This document shows, piece after piece, positions 9,230 through 17,968 of a stretch of 64,000 bases of DNA. The notes below the pieces were generated by a model, which was not told the DNA's origin, made no database searches, and worked only from the letters and a program-made list of their open reading frames with translations. The stretch's first letter is position 1. Every line of letters begins with the position of its first letter. The translations under genes and the position numbers were made by a program. Source of the stretch: Aneurinibacillus danicus (GTDB lineage Bacteria; Bacillota; Bacilli; Aneurinibacillales; Aneurinibacillaceae); contig NZ_BJXX01000069.1 in NCBI RefSeq assembly GCF_007991215.1, forward strand, positions 1 through 64,000, written 5' to 3'.

Positions 9230-10047
9230 GTAGTATAAAAACAGGAGCCGAGCGTATTGCGGCGGCGTTTGCAGAGGGCGAGCAGGCATTCATTCCATTT
9301 ATTACAGCGGGGTATCCGGCTCCCGAATTAACGGTAGATATCGCACTTGCGATGCAGGAAGAAGGCGCGGCAGTCATTGAGCTGGGCGTACCGTACTCCG
9401 ACCCGCTGGCAGACGGCCCAACGATTCAACATGCCTCGGCACAGGCGCTATCACACGGCGTTACGATCCGTCGCACACTGGAGATAGCAGCGGATATGCG
9501 CAGGTCGGGCCTTACTGTTCCGCTGGTGCTGTTTACGTATATCAATCCGGTATTACAGTATGGTCCGGAACGGTTGTTTAAAGAGATGGAGGCATCCGGT
9601 ATAGACGGCATTCTTATCCCGGATTTACCGGTGGAAGAAGCCGGAGACATCGAAACGCTGGCGGAAAACTTCTCGCGTCCGTTGATTCAGCTTGTTGCCC
9701 CAACTTCTGAACAGCGTGTCGAAATGATTGCTTCACGGGCAAAAGGGTTCCTGTACTGCGTATCTTCGCTTGGCGTAACCGGCGCCAGGGATGCGCTTGA
9801 TGAAGGAGTCACCCGCTTCCTTGCCCGTGTGCGTCAGCACGCTTCCGTCCCTGTGGCGGTAGGCTTCGGTATTTCGAGTGCCGAACAGGCACAGATGGTT
9901 GCCCCGTACAGCGATGGATTTATCGTCGGGAGCGCTTTGCTCGAGAAGATTCGCGAGGCAGAGCCGATGCTTACGAAAGAAGAGGCGAAAGAGGAAGGTT
10001 TTCGTATAGTAAAAAGATTTGTACAACAGTTGCGATCTAGGGTATGA
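9226..10047 (+). CDS. trpA: Tryptophan synthase alpha chain
   Basis: TrpA (273 residues) cleaves indole-3-glycerol phosphate and channels indole to TrpB. The catalytic glutamate lies in [14 protein letters not shown] and the catalytic aspartate in [26 protein letters not shown] and VGFGIS form the phosphate site. The start overlaps the trpB stop by 4 nt. hisC follows after 36 nt with its own GAGGTGAGAGC ribosome site and no terminator, so the operon continues. Confidence 0.96.
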   Translation: MSSIKTGAERIAAAFAEGEQAFIPFITAGYPAPELTVDIALAMQEEGAAVIELGVPYSDPLADGPTIQHASAQALSHGVTIRRTLEIAADMRRSGLTVPLVLFTYINPVLQYGPERLFKEMEASGIDGILIPDLPVEEAGDIETLAENFSRPLIQLVAPTSEQRVEMIASRAKGFLYCVSSLGVTGARDALDEGVTRFLARVRQHASVPVAVGFGISSAEQAQMVAPYSDGFIVGSALLEKIREAEPMLTKEEAKEEGFRIVKRFVQQLRSRV

Positions 10048-10083
10048 TGGATGAAAAAGTGAAAACAAACATGAGGTGAGAGC

Positions 10084-11163
10084 ATGATTCCAAAAACCCG
10101 GATTGTCGACCTGCCTGTATACGAGCCGGGCAAGCCAATTGAAGATGTAAAACGGGAGTTAGGATTGACTGAAGTTATAAAGCTGGCATCCAACGAGAAT
10201 CCGTTTGGTTGCTCAAAGAAAGTAAAAGAGGCGATTGTAGCCGAGCTTGACCAGTTGCAGATTTATCCGGACGGCGCTTGTCTGGAACTGCGCGGTTCGC
10301 TGGCCTCGTTCCTGGGTGTGAAAGAGCAGAAACTGATTTTCGGAAACGGGTCCGATGAGATTGTAATGCTCATCGCACGCGCCTATCTGGAAGCGGGAAC
10401 GAATACGGTAATGGCGACGCCGACGTTCTCCGTTTACAAAACAAACGCCACCATTGAAGGGGCGGAAGTGATTGAAGTGCCGTGCATAGACGGTTCTCAC
10501 GATTTGGATGCTATGCTGGCACATATCAATGAGCAAACGCGCGTTGTCTGGGTGTGTAACCCGAACAATCCTACAGGGAAGATGATTGCCGAGGACGAGC
10601 TGGTCCGCTTCCTTGAACGAGTGCCGACGCACGTACTTGTTGTGCTGGACGAGGCATACATAGATTACGTAAAAAATGAGGCGTTTCCAAAATCGCTTAA
10701 TCTCCTCGAAAAATATAACAATATGATCGTACTGCGCACGTTCTCGAAGATTTATGGTATTGCGGCGTTGCGTGTCGGCTATGGAGTGGCTGCAGAAGAG
10801 ATTGTTGACAAGCTGAACCGTGTACGTGAGCCGTTCAACGTAAACCATCTCGCACAGAAAGCCGCGCTGGCCGCGCTCTCGGATCAGGAATTCGTCGCGC
10901 AGTGCAAAGCGGCCAATGCCGAAGGCCTGGAGCAAGTGTATACGGAATTGGACGCACTCGGCGTACCGTACTACCGTTCCGAAACAAATTTCGTGTATAT
11001 AATGCCCGAACGTGATCCAAGAGAGATTTTTCAGGAAATGCTCAAGCAGGGCGTTATCATCCGCGCGTTCCCGGAAGCGATTCGCGTAACGATCGGAAGC
11101 AAGGATCAGAACGAAAAAATGCTGGCTGCACTGAAGTCTGTACTGACTCCCACGAGAGGATAA
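10084..11163 (+). CDS. hisC: Histidinol-phosphate / aromatic aminotransferase
   Basis: This 359-residue fold-type I PLP aminotransferase has the cofactor lysine at Lys222 in RTFSKIYGIAALR, the NPNNPTG loop at 160-165 and VVLDEAYIDY around 187-194. In B. subtilis the gene in this position (hisC/hisH) acts in both histidine synthesis and transamination of aromatic keto acids, and its place between trpA and tyrA suggests the same here. It has its own ribosome site and no separate promoter that I can see. Confidence 0.93.
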   Translation: MIPKTRIVDLPVYEPGKPIEDVKRELGLTEVIKLASNENPFGCSKKVKEAIVAELDQLQIYPDGACLELRGSLASFLGVKEQKLIFGNGSDEIVMLIARAYLEAGTNTVMATPTFSVYKTNATIEGAEVIEVPCIDGSHDLDAMLAHINEQTRVVWVCNPNNPTGKMIAEDELVRFLERVPTHVLVVLDEAYIDYVKNEAFPKSLNLLEKYNNMIVLRTFSKIYGIAALRVGYGVAAEEIVDKLNRVREPFNVNHLAQKAALAALSDQEFVAQCKAANAEGLEQVYTELDALGVPYYRSETNFVYIMPERDPREIFQEMLKQGVIIRAFPEAIRVTIGSKDQNEKMLAALKSVLTPTRG

Positions 11164-11215
11164 ATCCTTCGCGGGTCTGCGGTCTTTTTGGTAGAGTGGA
11201 GGAGAAGGCAGAGGT

Positions 11216-12313
11216 ATGACTGAGATTGCGATTCTAGGAGTGGGGCTTATCGGCGGTTCGCTGGCCCTTTCACTAAAGAAAAACGAAGATGTACATATTA
11301 CCGGATTTGATGTGGTGGAAGACAATCTGCGCATGGCGTGCTCACTCGGCGTAATCGATAGAGGAACGACTCATCTCGCCGAAGCCGTGGCGCAGGCTGA
11401 TTTCATCTTTTTATGTGCTCCTGTAGGCAAACTGCAGGAGTTGATTTCGTTTTTGCGTTACACGCCGTTAAAGGAGGGCGCAGTCATTTCTGATACCGGC
11501 AGCACAAAAGTATCGGTAATGGAACATGCGTACGGATTTGCACAACGAGGCGTGTATTTCATCGGCGGACACCCGATGGCAGGTTCGCATAAATCGGGGG
11601 TAGAGGCCTCGCACGACCGTCTGTTTGAAAATGCGTATTACGTGCTGACGCCACCTGAAGGTACGCCGAATGAAATAGTAGAGCGTTTGAAAATACTGCT
11701 TGCACCGACCCATGCCAAAGTCGTAATAATGGATGCACAGAAGCATGACGAAGTCGTGGGAGCGATTAGCCATTTTCCGCATATTATTGCCTCCGCGCTG
11801 GTGAACCAGGTGGCTTCTTATAATGACGAGATGGATTGGTACCGCTGTCTGGCTGCAGGCGGATTCCGCGATATTACGCGTATCGCATCCAGCAACCCGG
11901 GTATGTGGCGCGATATCCTGCTGAACAACCGCCCGGTAATGAAGAAGCTGGCGGAAGATTGGAAACAGATACTAGATCAAATCTCCGAGCTGATTGAAAA
12001 AGCGGACGGAAAAGGTATCGAGCGATTCTTCGCAGAGGCTCGTGCTTTCCGTGACGGATTGCCGGAGAAGAAGAAAGGCGCCTTGCAGCCGTACTTTGAC
12101 CTCTATGTGGACATTCCGGACGAGCCAGGGGTTATTGGTCGTATTACGACTCTTTTGGGTCAGGAAAATATTAGCATTACGAACATTAGCATATTGGAGA
12201 CGCGCGAAGATATTCTCGGCGTCCTGCGCATTTCATTCCGCAGTCACGAAGATATGGAACAGGCGAGCCGTGTTCTGCAAGAAAAAGGCTACGGCGTATA
12301 CGAGCGTGAGTAG
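11216..12313 (+). CDS. tyrA: Prephenate dehydrogenase with ACT domain
   Basis: TyrA (365 residues) oxidatively decarboxylates prephenate to 4-hydroxyphenylpyruvate with NAD+. It opens with the Rossmann motif [19 protein letters not shown] and the catalytic-histidine segment [12 protein letters not shown] follow near residues 120-130. From about residue 295 there is an ACT domain ([18 protein letters not shown]), the usual place for tyrosine feedback control. It stands 52 nt after hisC and 14 nt before aroA, with AGGAGAAGG upstream, and is part of the same transcript. Confidence 0.95.
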   Translation: MTEIAILGVGLIGGSLALSLKKNEDVHITGFDVVEDNLRMACSLGVIDRGTTHLAEAVAQADFIFLCAPVGKLQELISFLRYTPLKEGAVISDTGSTKVSVMEHAYGFAQRGVYFIGGHPMAGSHKSGVEASHDRLFENAYYVLTPPEGTPNEIVERLKILLAPTHAKVVIMDAQKHDEVVGAISHFPHIIASALVNQVASYNDEMDWYRCLAAGGFRDITRIASSNPGMWRDILLNNRPVMKKLAEDWKQILDQISELIEKADGKGIERFFAEARAFRDGLPEKKKGALQPYFDLYVDIPDEPGVIGRITTLLGQENISITNISILETREDILGVLRISFRSHEDMEQASRVLQEKGYGVYERE

Positions 12314-12327
12314 GAGGTGCTTATAAA

Positions 12328-13611
12328 ATGACGACGATTCAAGGGATAAAGCAAGTGCGGGGAGACATTACGGTCCCCGGTGATAAATCGATTTCACACC
12401 GTGCCGTAATGTTCAGCGCGCTCGCCGAAGGGACGACTACGATCGAAGGATTCCTTCCGGGTGCTGATTGTTTGAGTACAATCTCCTGCTTCCGCAAGCT
12501 CGGAATCACGATTGAGCAGGAAGGAGACCGGGTACGGGTAGAGGGCAAAGGATGGTATGGCCTGACGGAGCCGTCTGAGATTCTCGATATTGGCAACTCC
12601 GGTACCACGATTCGGTTGATGATGGGCATTCTTTCGACTCAGCCGTTTCACAGCGTACTGATTGGCGACGAGTCGATTGCAAGAAGACCGATGAAGCGGG
12701 TAACAGGTCCGCTGCGCCGGATGGGCGCAGATATCGCAGGACGGAACAACGGAGAATATACTCCGCTCTCGGTGCGCGGCGGTAAGCTTACAGGCATCGA
12801 ATACCGATCGCCGGTCAGCAGTGCACAGGTCAAGTCTGCCGTACTGCTCGCCGGTCTTGCGGCGGAAGGAGAGACGACGGTGTATGAGCCGGAGGTATCG
12901 CGCGATCATACGGAGCGGATGCTGCGCTCATTCGGCGTAGATGTCGAGTCTTTCAACGGAGGCGTACGCGTGCGCGGTGGGCAGTCTCTGCAATCTCCAG
13001 GCCACATCCAGGTACCGGGCGATATTTCCTCGGCGGCATTTCCACTGGTCGCAGCAGTGATCATTCCGGGAAGTCATATTGTCGTGCGGAATGTGGGCGT
13101 AAATCCCACCCGCTCCGGCATTATCGATGTATTAAGAGAGATGGGCGCCGATTTGACGCTTGATAACGAGCGGGAAGTAAATGGCGAACCTGTAGCCGAT
13201 ATCGAAGTGAAATATGCCCCGCTCAAGGGCATCGAAATTGGCGGAGCGATCATCCCGCGCCTGATCGATGAAATTCCCGTTATTGCGGTTCTTGCTACAC
13301 AGGCGGAGGGCACAACCGTTATTAAAGATGCGGCAGAGCTAAAGGTAAAGGAAACCAATCGAATTGATACGATAGTGGCGGAACTCAGCAAGATGGGCGC
13401 TCGCATTGAGCCGACTGAGGATGGGATGATTGTCTACGGCAGGACGCCGCTTCGCGGTGCCGTGTGCGACAGCCATGGAGACCATCGTATCGGTATGGCG
13501 GCGGCTATAGCAGGTTTGGCGGCTTCCGGTGAAACGATAATACAAAACGCAGATTCGATAAACGTCTCGTTTCCAGGGTTTTTTACAACCTTACGACAAA
13601 TTAGCGAATAA
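12328..13611 (+). CDS. aroA: 3-phosphoshikimate 1-carboxyvinyltransferase (EPSP synthase)
   Basis: AroA (427 residues; aroE in B. subtilis) adds the enolpyruvyl group of PEP to shikimate-3-phosphate. Motifs seen are [10 protein letters not shown] at residues 18-27, [10 protein letters not shown] near 90, [11 protein letters not shown] near 160, RDHTERML near 190, [11 protein letters not shown] and [16 protein letters not shown] site precedes the ATG. It is the last recognisable gene of the supraoperon. No terminator lies immediately after it; the next one is at 13729-13763. Confidence 0.96.
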   Translation: MTTIQGIKQVRGDITVPGDKSISHRAVMFSALAEGTTTIEGFLPGADCLSTISCFRKLGITIEQEGDRVRVEGKGWYGLTEPSEILDIGNSGTTIRLMMGILSTQPFHSVLIGDESIARRPMKRVTGPLRRMGADIAGRNNGEYTPLSVRGGKLTGIEYRSPVSSAQVKSAVLLAGLAAEGETTVYEPEVSRDHTERMLRSFGVDVESFNGGVRVRGGQSLQSPGHIQVPGDISSAAFPLVAAVIIPGSHIVVRNVGVNPTRSGIIDVLREMGADLTLDNEREVNGEPVADIEVKYAPLKGIEIGGAIIPRLIDEIPVIAVLATQAEGTTVIKDAAELKVKETNRIDTIVAELSKMGARIEPTEDGMIVYGRTPLRGAVCDSHGDHRIGMAAAIAGLAASGETIIQNADSINVSFPGFFTTLRQISE

Positions 13612-13645
13612 ATCGTTAAAAAATAAAATAAGTCTGAATAAAATA

Positions 13646-13673
13646 TTGACTTTTCATAGAGAGACTATATAAT
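13646..13673 (+). promoter_or_regulatory. Promoter for short RNA downstream of aroA
   Basis: TTGACT (13646-13651), a 16-nt spacer and TATAAT (13668-13673) form a good sigma-A promoter in a region with no convincing protein-coding gene. The predicted start lies near 13680, about 85 nt before an intrinsic terminator. Confidence 0.6.
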
Positions 13674-13679
13674 GAAATT

Positions 13680-13763
13680 CATAGTATGGTTTCTCTCCAC
13701 TCCTATCCATATATGGGAATTTTCCATACCGCTTCGCGTAACGTGCCGGGGCGGCTTTTTTTT
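13680..13763 (+). ncRNA. Candidate small structured RNA with own promoter and terminator
   Basis: Between the promoter and a run of eight T residues lies an 84-nt stretch that folds well. GTATGG (13684-13689) pairs with CCATAC (13724-13729) around an internal hairpin built on CCATATATGG. A terminator hairpin follows, nested as CCGC/GCGG and CGCG/CGTG (13729-13754). An unpaired segment TCTCTCCACTCC is complementary to Shine-Dalgarno-like sequence, a common feature of Firmicute regulatory RNAs. I do not recognise a named family. A 69-residue frame overlapping it (13672-13881) has no ribosome site and is not believed. It could instead be just a leftover aroA terminator. Confidence 0.4.
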
Positions 13764-13776
13764 GTATAGGAATATA

Positions 13777-13905
13777 GGAAAGTGTAAGCGAGGAAAAACG
13801 CCCGCGAGTTTTTCTTACTCTTTTCCATCAAAAAATCTTTCAATCTACGATAAAAGCGAAGCGAACCCGGAAATGACTTGAATCATTCCGGGTTCATCGT
13901 TTTTT
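13777..13905 (+). terminator. Hairpin and terminator-like structure between aroA and spo0E-like gene
   Basis: A two-tier hairpin GGAAAGTGTAAG (13777-13788)/CTTACTCTTTTCC (13814-13826) encloses AAAAAC/GTTTTT. Further on, AACCCGGAA (13864-13872) pairs with TTCCGGGTT (13886-13894), followed after five bases by six T residues. The second structure would stop plus-strand read-through before the opposing gene. No protein-coding gene is seen in 13612-13903. Confidence 0.6.
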
Positions 13906-14086
13906 AACAGTGAACTTTATCGCGTGTTGACATCCGCTGCTTCATAATCGTGTTAATCAAATGGTCGACTTCCTTGCTTGCCGCAAGCACTTTCTCATCG
14001 CGCAGATTCTTGTTGGCCTGTATATAAAGAGAGTGCATTGAACGCCTTTTTTCTGTGATTAATTGAATTAATCTTGTCTCTTCCAC
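13904..14086 (-). CDS. Spo0E-like aspartyl-phosphate phosphatase family protein
   Basis: This small protein (60 residues) has the Spo0E family pattern: a first helix with L-I-x-x-I-x-x-x-R-x-x-M, a short turn, then a second helix with the signature SKEVDHLIN, corresponding to S-x-E-L-D-x-L-I. Spo0E proteins remove phosphate from Spo0A~P and delay sporulation. I choose the GTG at 14086 because AAGGAGG (14100-14094, minus strand) is 7 nt away; a GTG six bases earlier would be only 1 nt from it. The gene is alone on the minus strand between convergent and divergent neighbours. Family assignment rests on the short motif only. Confidence 0.75.
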   Translation of the reverse strand: MEETRLIQLITEKRRSMHSLYIQANKNLRDEKVLAASKEVDHLINTIMKQRMSTRDKVHC

Positions 14087-14261
14087 AGCCACTCCTCCTT
14101 ATCCGATCACATGACCAGTCATATTCCGCATCTACATGTTCCATTGTAGTACGCTAAAGAATTCCAGAAAAGACCTAATTAATCGACAAATTTTAACATA
14201 TTATTTTTCTGCGCATGTTTTTTTCGACCTCACATATGCATGTAAAAAGGAGGGCGATAGG

Positions 14262-15296
14262 ATGGAAGTGATTGTGCGGGGCGCGACCCTGGTTAACCCG
14301 GAACGCTGTTTTGTAGCTGACGTTTGGATTAAGGAAGAAATAATTCATTATATCCATGAACATATCCCCAAAAAAGGACCGATAAAAGAGATAGACGGGA
14401 GCGATTATTATATGCTGCCGGGTTTTTTTCGTTTCGGCACTTCGCTTGGCAGCAACAGGACAAGCCTATCGGAATTTAAAACGATACAGGAGCAATGGTT
14501 CAAAAACGGTTATACCGCGTATGTGGACGATCTGACCATGCTCCATACGTCGGCCTGGCGAACGGTTCTTGGCTATGAATTGGCCATGCATCATAACAGT
14601 CGTCTTACGCATCGGGTGCGTCTGCGTGTGCCATATCGTTCGGTGAATGAAACGGTAATCCGCGCCGTGCTTACCCACCGTATTCCTATGATGGAGATGA
14701 TTTTACTTCCGGAAAATTCGCTTTCCGCATCGTTTTGGTCGCTGCTTTTAATGGGCTTCTCCCGCTATCGGCTCTCCGTTAAACTGTCATTTGCGCGAGA
14801 ATGCACGCTGCGAGAGAGAAAGCGGTGGCTTACGGATAATCTGCCGCAGGTTGTTTCCATGCTGGAATATCGTGGAATACCACTTATATTGGATGAACAC
14901 CCGGAGATTGTAAAGGTCGTTTGCAATAATAAAAGCCCATACGGTGCGTATATCACATGGGAAGTTAATAGGGACTGCCCGGTGGTCTATGATAGAAAGC
15001 AATTTGGAGAGCTTGCACTATCCGCTGCAAATTTTCCATCGTCCGGGATAGATGAGCGGATGCTGCGCCGCATGGTAGAGGTTGGCTCCCGCTTGCCGGC
15101 GAGGCTGTTTGGCGCTTATCCGCAGAAAGGTGCGCTTGTAGCGGGCTCGGAAGCCGACTTTTTTCTTATCCCTAAAAATTTTTTTGGAAACCCTGCAACT
15201 TTTTGGACCCCTTCCTTCGTCTATACAAAAGGAAGAAGAAACAAATACTTACTTTTTACAGAAAAAGATGCAAATACATGTAATACAGCTCTCTGA
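14262..15296 (+). CDS. Dihydroorotase/hydantoinase-like protein lacking metal-binding residues
   Basis: The 344-residue product matches the frame of cyclic amidohydrolases: VIVRGATLVNPE at the N-terminus, an ID-x-x-x-x-Y-x-LPGF segment near residue 45, a G-x-T-x-x-V-D-D segment near 85, and a C-terminal G-A-L-V-A-G-S-E-A-D-F segment. The HxH metal site that should follow LPGF is replaced by FRFGTS, and I see no replacement histidine pair. It is therefore probably not a hydrolase and may be a regulatory or structural relic. The start at 14262 follows AAAGGAGGG; the longer frame from 14136 lacks a ribosome site. It lies 68 nt before an ECF sigma gene and may be co-transcribed with it. Confidence 0.6.
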   Translation: MEVIVRGATLVNPERCFVADVWIKEEIIHYIHEHIPKKGPIKEIDGSDYYMLPGFFRFGTSLGSNRTSLSEFKTIQEQWFKNGYTAYVDDLTMLHTSAWRTVLGYELAMHHNSRLTHRVRLRVPYRSVNETVIRAVLTHRIPMMEMILLPENSLSASFWSLLLMGFSRYRLSVKLSFARECTLRERKRWLTDNLPQVVSMLEYRGIPLILDEHPEIVKVVCNNKSPYGAYITWEVNRDCPVVYDRKQFGELALSAANFPSSGIDERMLRRMVEVGSRLPARLFGAYPQKGALVAGSEADFFLIPKNFFGNPATFWTPSFVYTKGRRNKYLLFTEKDANTCNTAL

Positions 15297-15364
15297 ATGT
15301 CTGGCTGTAATAAGACAGAAACGCCCGGCGCGGAAGAGAGCAGGAGTCAACGAGGGGGTAACGG

Positions 15365-15961
15365 ATGTTAATCACTGATTCTCAGTTAATTCGCGAAATT
15401 AAAGACGGGCGGGTAGAGTGTTATGCAGAATTAATCAACCGATACGAACGAAGGATTCTTGCTTTTATTCTGCACATGCTCAAAAGCTACCATATGGAAG
15501 ATATGGCGGAGGATTTAGCACAGGAAACGTTCTATAAAGCGTTCCGCAGTCTCCAGTCGTTCCGGGATGCGGAAGCATCTTTCTCCACCTGGCTTTATAC
15601 CATTGCCCGCAATACCGTGCTGAGCGAATTACGAAAGAGCCGGAACTCGGAAGTTTATCTCGAAGATAGCAAGCAGCAACCGGCACGCATTTCTGTTGAT
15701 AGGCTGCCGGAGCAGGAACTGCTGCGCATCGAACGAGTTCATCTTGTACGCCAGGCGATTAACAAGCTTCCAGAAAAACAGCGCACCGCCCTTGTCCTGC
15801 GGGAATATGAACAGCTTGATTATAAAGAAATTGCTGTTATTCTCGATTCGACGGTCAGTTCCGTAAAGTCGCTTTTATTCCGTGCTCGCCACAGCATTAA
15901 ACAGCAGCTTGAACCGTATATGCTTGATGCTTCGTTCGATGAAGCGGAAGGAATGGGGTAA
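15365..15961 (+). CDS. ECF-type RNA polymerase sigma factor
   Basis: This 198-residue protein has only regions 2 and 4 of sigma-70. Region 2 includes FYKAFRSLQSF and the -10 recognition segment AEASFSTWLYTIARNTVLS. Region 4 shows LPEKQRTALVLREYEQLDYKEIAVIL and the helix-turn-helix SSVKSLLFRAR. It directs RNA polymerase to a stress or envelope regulon that cannot be told from sequence. GAGGGGGTAACGG precedes the ATG. The next gene, 3 nt away, encodes its likely anti-sigma factor. I see no TGAAAC/CGTC-type autoregulated promoter upstream, so its own control is unclear. Confidence 0.9.
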   Translation: MLITDSQLIREIKDGRVECYAELINRYERRILAFILHMLKSYHMEDMAEDLAQETFYKAFRSLQSFRDAEASFSTWLYTIARNTVLSELRKSRNSEVYLEDSKQQPARISVDRLPEQELLRIERVHLVRQAINKLPEKQRTALVLREYEQLDYKEIAVILDSTVSSVKSLLFRARHSIKQQLEPYMLDASFDEAEGMG

Positions 15962-15964
15962 CCG

Positions 15965-16594
15965 ATGGACTGTAAGACAGTTCAGCGGCTGCTTGCAGAC
16001 TATACGGAAGGCAAGCTGCCTTTAACAGTGGAGGAAGAAGTGGAAAAGCACCTTGAGGACTGTGAAGCCTGTCAGGAAGAGCATGCATTTTACATAGATT
16101 CGACCCAGCAGGCTCTTCTTCATTCACCCGTCTTGCCTGCGAGGTATGAGCATTTGACGGTTTCTGATAGAGTGATGAATCGAATTCTTGAAGAGAATAA
16201 ATGGGCTGCCCCTGCTCCGGAACGAGCGCGCGAAATTCCGCAGCCCATGCGACGCTGGATTACCGGTCTGGCGGTTGCCCTGCTGTTTGCCTGTTTTTTG
16301 CCTATTTTTATGTTAGGCAGGCAGTTGAATGAAGTCATGAACCCGACACCGGCCGATACGGCTACTGATATCGTCGTCTCGGCGGAAGCGCTGCGTTTTT
16401 CGCCGAATGATGCGAATAATATTCGAACAACTCAATATGGCATTGTTGCCAGCGCCAGGAACCCCATTTCATACAGTTTGCCGCCGGAGCAGCCGTCGCG
16501 TGTTCACTATGGCTTGCTCTCGGCATTGTTTGGTATACTGATTAGTGTGGTTAGTATGAGTTGGCTTTCACGCTTAAAGAAACATGCAGGCTGA
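15965..16594 (+). CDS. Membrane anti-sigma factor with zinc-finger (zf-HC2) domain
   Basis: The 209-residue protein starts with a zinc-binding anti-sigma domain: Cys3, His29, Cys33 and Cys36 in HLEDCEAC. A transmembrane helix follows (ITGLAVALLFACFLPIFML, about residues 99-118). After an extracytoplasmic stretch of about 55 residues there is a second hydrophobic helix near the C-terminus (LLSALFGILISVVSMSWL). Such proteins hold the ECF sigma factor at the membrane until a signal releases it. The 3-nt gap to the sigma gene supports pairing. The second C-terminal helix is not universal in the family. Confidence 0.88.
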   Translation: MDCKTVQRLLADYTEGKLPLTVEEEVEKHLEDCEACQEEHAFYIDSTQQALLHSPVLPARYEHLTVSDRVMNRILEENKWAAPAPERAREIPQPMRRWITGLAVALLFACFLPIFMLGRQLNEVMNPTPADTATDIVVSAEALRFSPNDANNIRTTQYGIVASARNPISYSLPPEQPSRVHYGLLSALFGILISVVSMSWLSRLKKHAG

Positions 16595-16617
16595 CCGTTC
16601 GTTCCGGACGGTTTTTC
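16594..16617 (+). terminator. Terminator after anti-sigma gene
   Basis: ACCGT (16594-16598) and ACGGT (16608-16612) form a short stem that runs into five T residues. It is moderate in strength, so some read-through into the TPR gene is possible. Confidence 0.6.
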
Positions 16618-16656
16618 TTTTTGCCGGAGGGTGAACAGCAACAGGGAGGTTTTTTC

Positions 16657-17739
16657 ATGAAGCAACAATGGCAAACGCAGTTGGACAGAGCCATCGCTTT
16701 ATTGGAAGCAGGAGATATCCAAGGGGGCCTGGAGACGCTTGCATCCGTTCGGAAACACCAAACGGATGATCCGGTGCTTGGATTACAGCTTGTCAATATT
16801 TATCACGAGTTAGGACATCATGATGCGGCGCTTGACATTTTAGAGGAGATGGAGAAGGACCAGAAGGAATGGGGCAATGAGATACAGCAGGAGATGAACG
16901 TATACCGGGCTTCGCTTTATATTGATTTGGATAGATTGCAGGAAGCGATGGACACGCTGCTTACTATCAAAGAAACTGGAACGGACGATTACCGCGTCTA
17001 TGCGCTGCTGGGAGAGCTGTTTCTTATTGAAGGACTTGAAGAGGTGGCGATTCGCTATTTCGAGCAGGCCATCGAAATGGAACCGAATAATGAAGAAATT
17101 CAGTATTTGCTGGGCAAACTGTATGCGGAACAGGGGGAGAGCGAGCGTGCAATGGAGAAATGGCAGATGATCGAAGGATTTGAAGAAGAAGCGCCGATCT
17201 TGCATGAACGCGCCCGTCTGGCGGCCCGGCAGGGAGATTTCGAAGCCGCTCTTACATTGTATGAGAAGCTTGGAGAAGATGATAGCGATACGGAAGCCTT
17301 ATACGGGGCAGGCATGACTGCCTATCAAATCGGCGATTGGCAGCGGGCTGTACGCCATTTGGCGCGCCTTATCGAAGCGGATGCGGATTACATAGCCGCC
17401 TATCCGCTGCTCGCTGAAGCATTATGGAAGTTAGATATGCATGAGCAGGCCCTGGTAATCTACCAGCGGGCGTTGTCGCTGCATATTGAAGAAGAAAAGC
17501 TCCTGCACGGCTACCTTGGCTTTTGCATTGAGCTTGGTAAATGGAAAGAAGCTGAAGCAGGAATTGCGCGGCTGCGAAATCTGGACGAAGATGACCCGAT
17601 ATATTGGTACTGGCAGGGTCGGCTTGCGGAAGCGAGAGGGGAGACGGAAGATGCTCTCGCTTACTACGAGCAGGCGTTGGACGGAGGCGAAGTAGTGGCC
17701 GACGCCCAGCAGCGTTACCAAAATTTAATGCGGCATTGA
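16657..17739 (+). CDS. ypiA: TPR-repeat protein, YpiA-like
   Basis: The 360-residue protein is built of tetratricopeptide repeats of about 34 residues from end to end. Repeat cores such as ALDILEEM, AIRYFEQAIEMEPN, ALTLYEKLGEDD, AVRHLARLIEADAD, ALVIYQRAL and ALAYYEQALDGG can be read in sequence. It has no signal peptide or membrane segment, so it is cytoplasmic and probably a protein-binding scaffold. Position after the aromatic operon matches ypiA of B. subtilis, but the B. subtilis protein is longer. The start at 16657 follows GGGAGG; the frame from 16561 runs through the upstream terminator and is rejected. Function is unknown. Confidence 0.8.
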   Translation: MKQQWQTQLDRAIALLEAGDIQGGLETLASVRKHQTDDPVLGLQLVNIYHELGHHDAALDILEEMEKDQKEWGNEIQQEMNVYRASLYIDLDRLQEAMDTLLTIKETGTDDYRVYALLGELFLIEGLEEVAIRYFEQAIEMEPNNEEIQYLLGKLYAEQGESERAMEKWQMIEGFEEEAPILHERARLAARQGDFEAALTLYEKLGEDDSDTEALYGAGMTAYQIGDWQRAVRHLARLIEADADYIAAYPLLAEALWKLDMHEQALVIYQRALSLHIEEEKLLHGYLGFCIELGKWKEAEAGIARLRNLDEDDPIYWYWQGRLAEARGETEDALAYYEQALDGGEVVADAQQRYQNLMRH

Positions 17740-17755
17740 ATAGTAAGCGAATAAG

Positions 17756-17792
17756 CCACAGGTACCTGGAATTCAGGTGCCTGTGGTTTTTT
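17756..17792 (+). terminator. Strong terminator after ypiA-like gene
   Basis: A 13-bp stem CCACAGGTACCTG (17756-17768)/CAGGTGCCTGTGG (17774-17786) with one G-T pair is followed by six T residues. Confidence 0.92.
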
Positions 17793-17856
17793 AGAATCGG
17801 AAGCGGGGAAGTTAGAGGTTCGACTTGATGAAAAAAAGCCAGTCGCCTTTTCGCCC

Positions 17857-17884
17857 TTGATATTTTCCCTTCTCCTTCTATACT
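17857..17884 (+). promoter_or_regulatory. Candidate promoter for gene at 17969
   Basis: TTGATA (17857-17862) and TATACT (17879-17884) with a 16-nt spacer lie 85 nt before the GTG start. A small inverted repeat TACTG/CAGTA follows in the leader. Confidence 0.45.
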
Positions 17885-17968
17885 TTTTTCTAGCTCTTAA
17901 GTATACGTTACTTTTCTTTCGGTCAATACTGACAGGTAACAGTATCGCCTAAGAAAGGGGCAATTCGC

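Noticed and set aside
13672-13881. 69-residue open frame after the promoter downstream of aroA
   Set aside because: It starts within the -10 box, has no ribosome site, and crosses two hairpins and a terminator; an RNA is more likely.
17820-17900. AAAAAAAGCCAGTCGCC and pyrimidine-rich stretch as a degraded repeat copy
   Set aside because: None of the diagnostic blocks (CCATGGCG, hairpin 1, GATTTTCACAG) is present.
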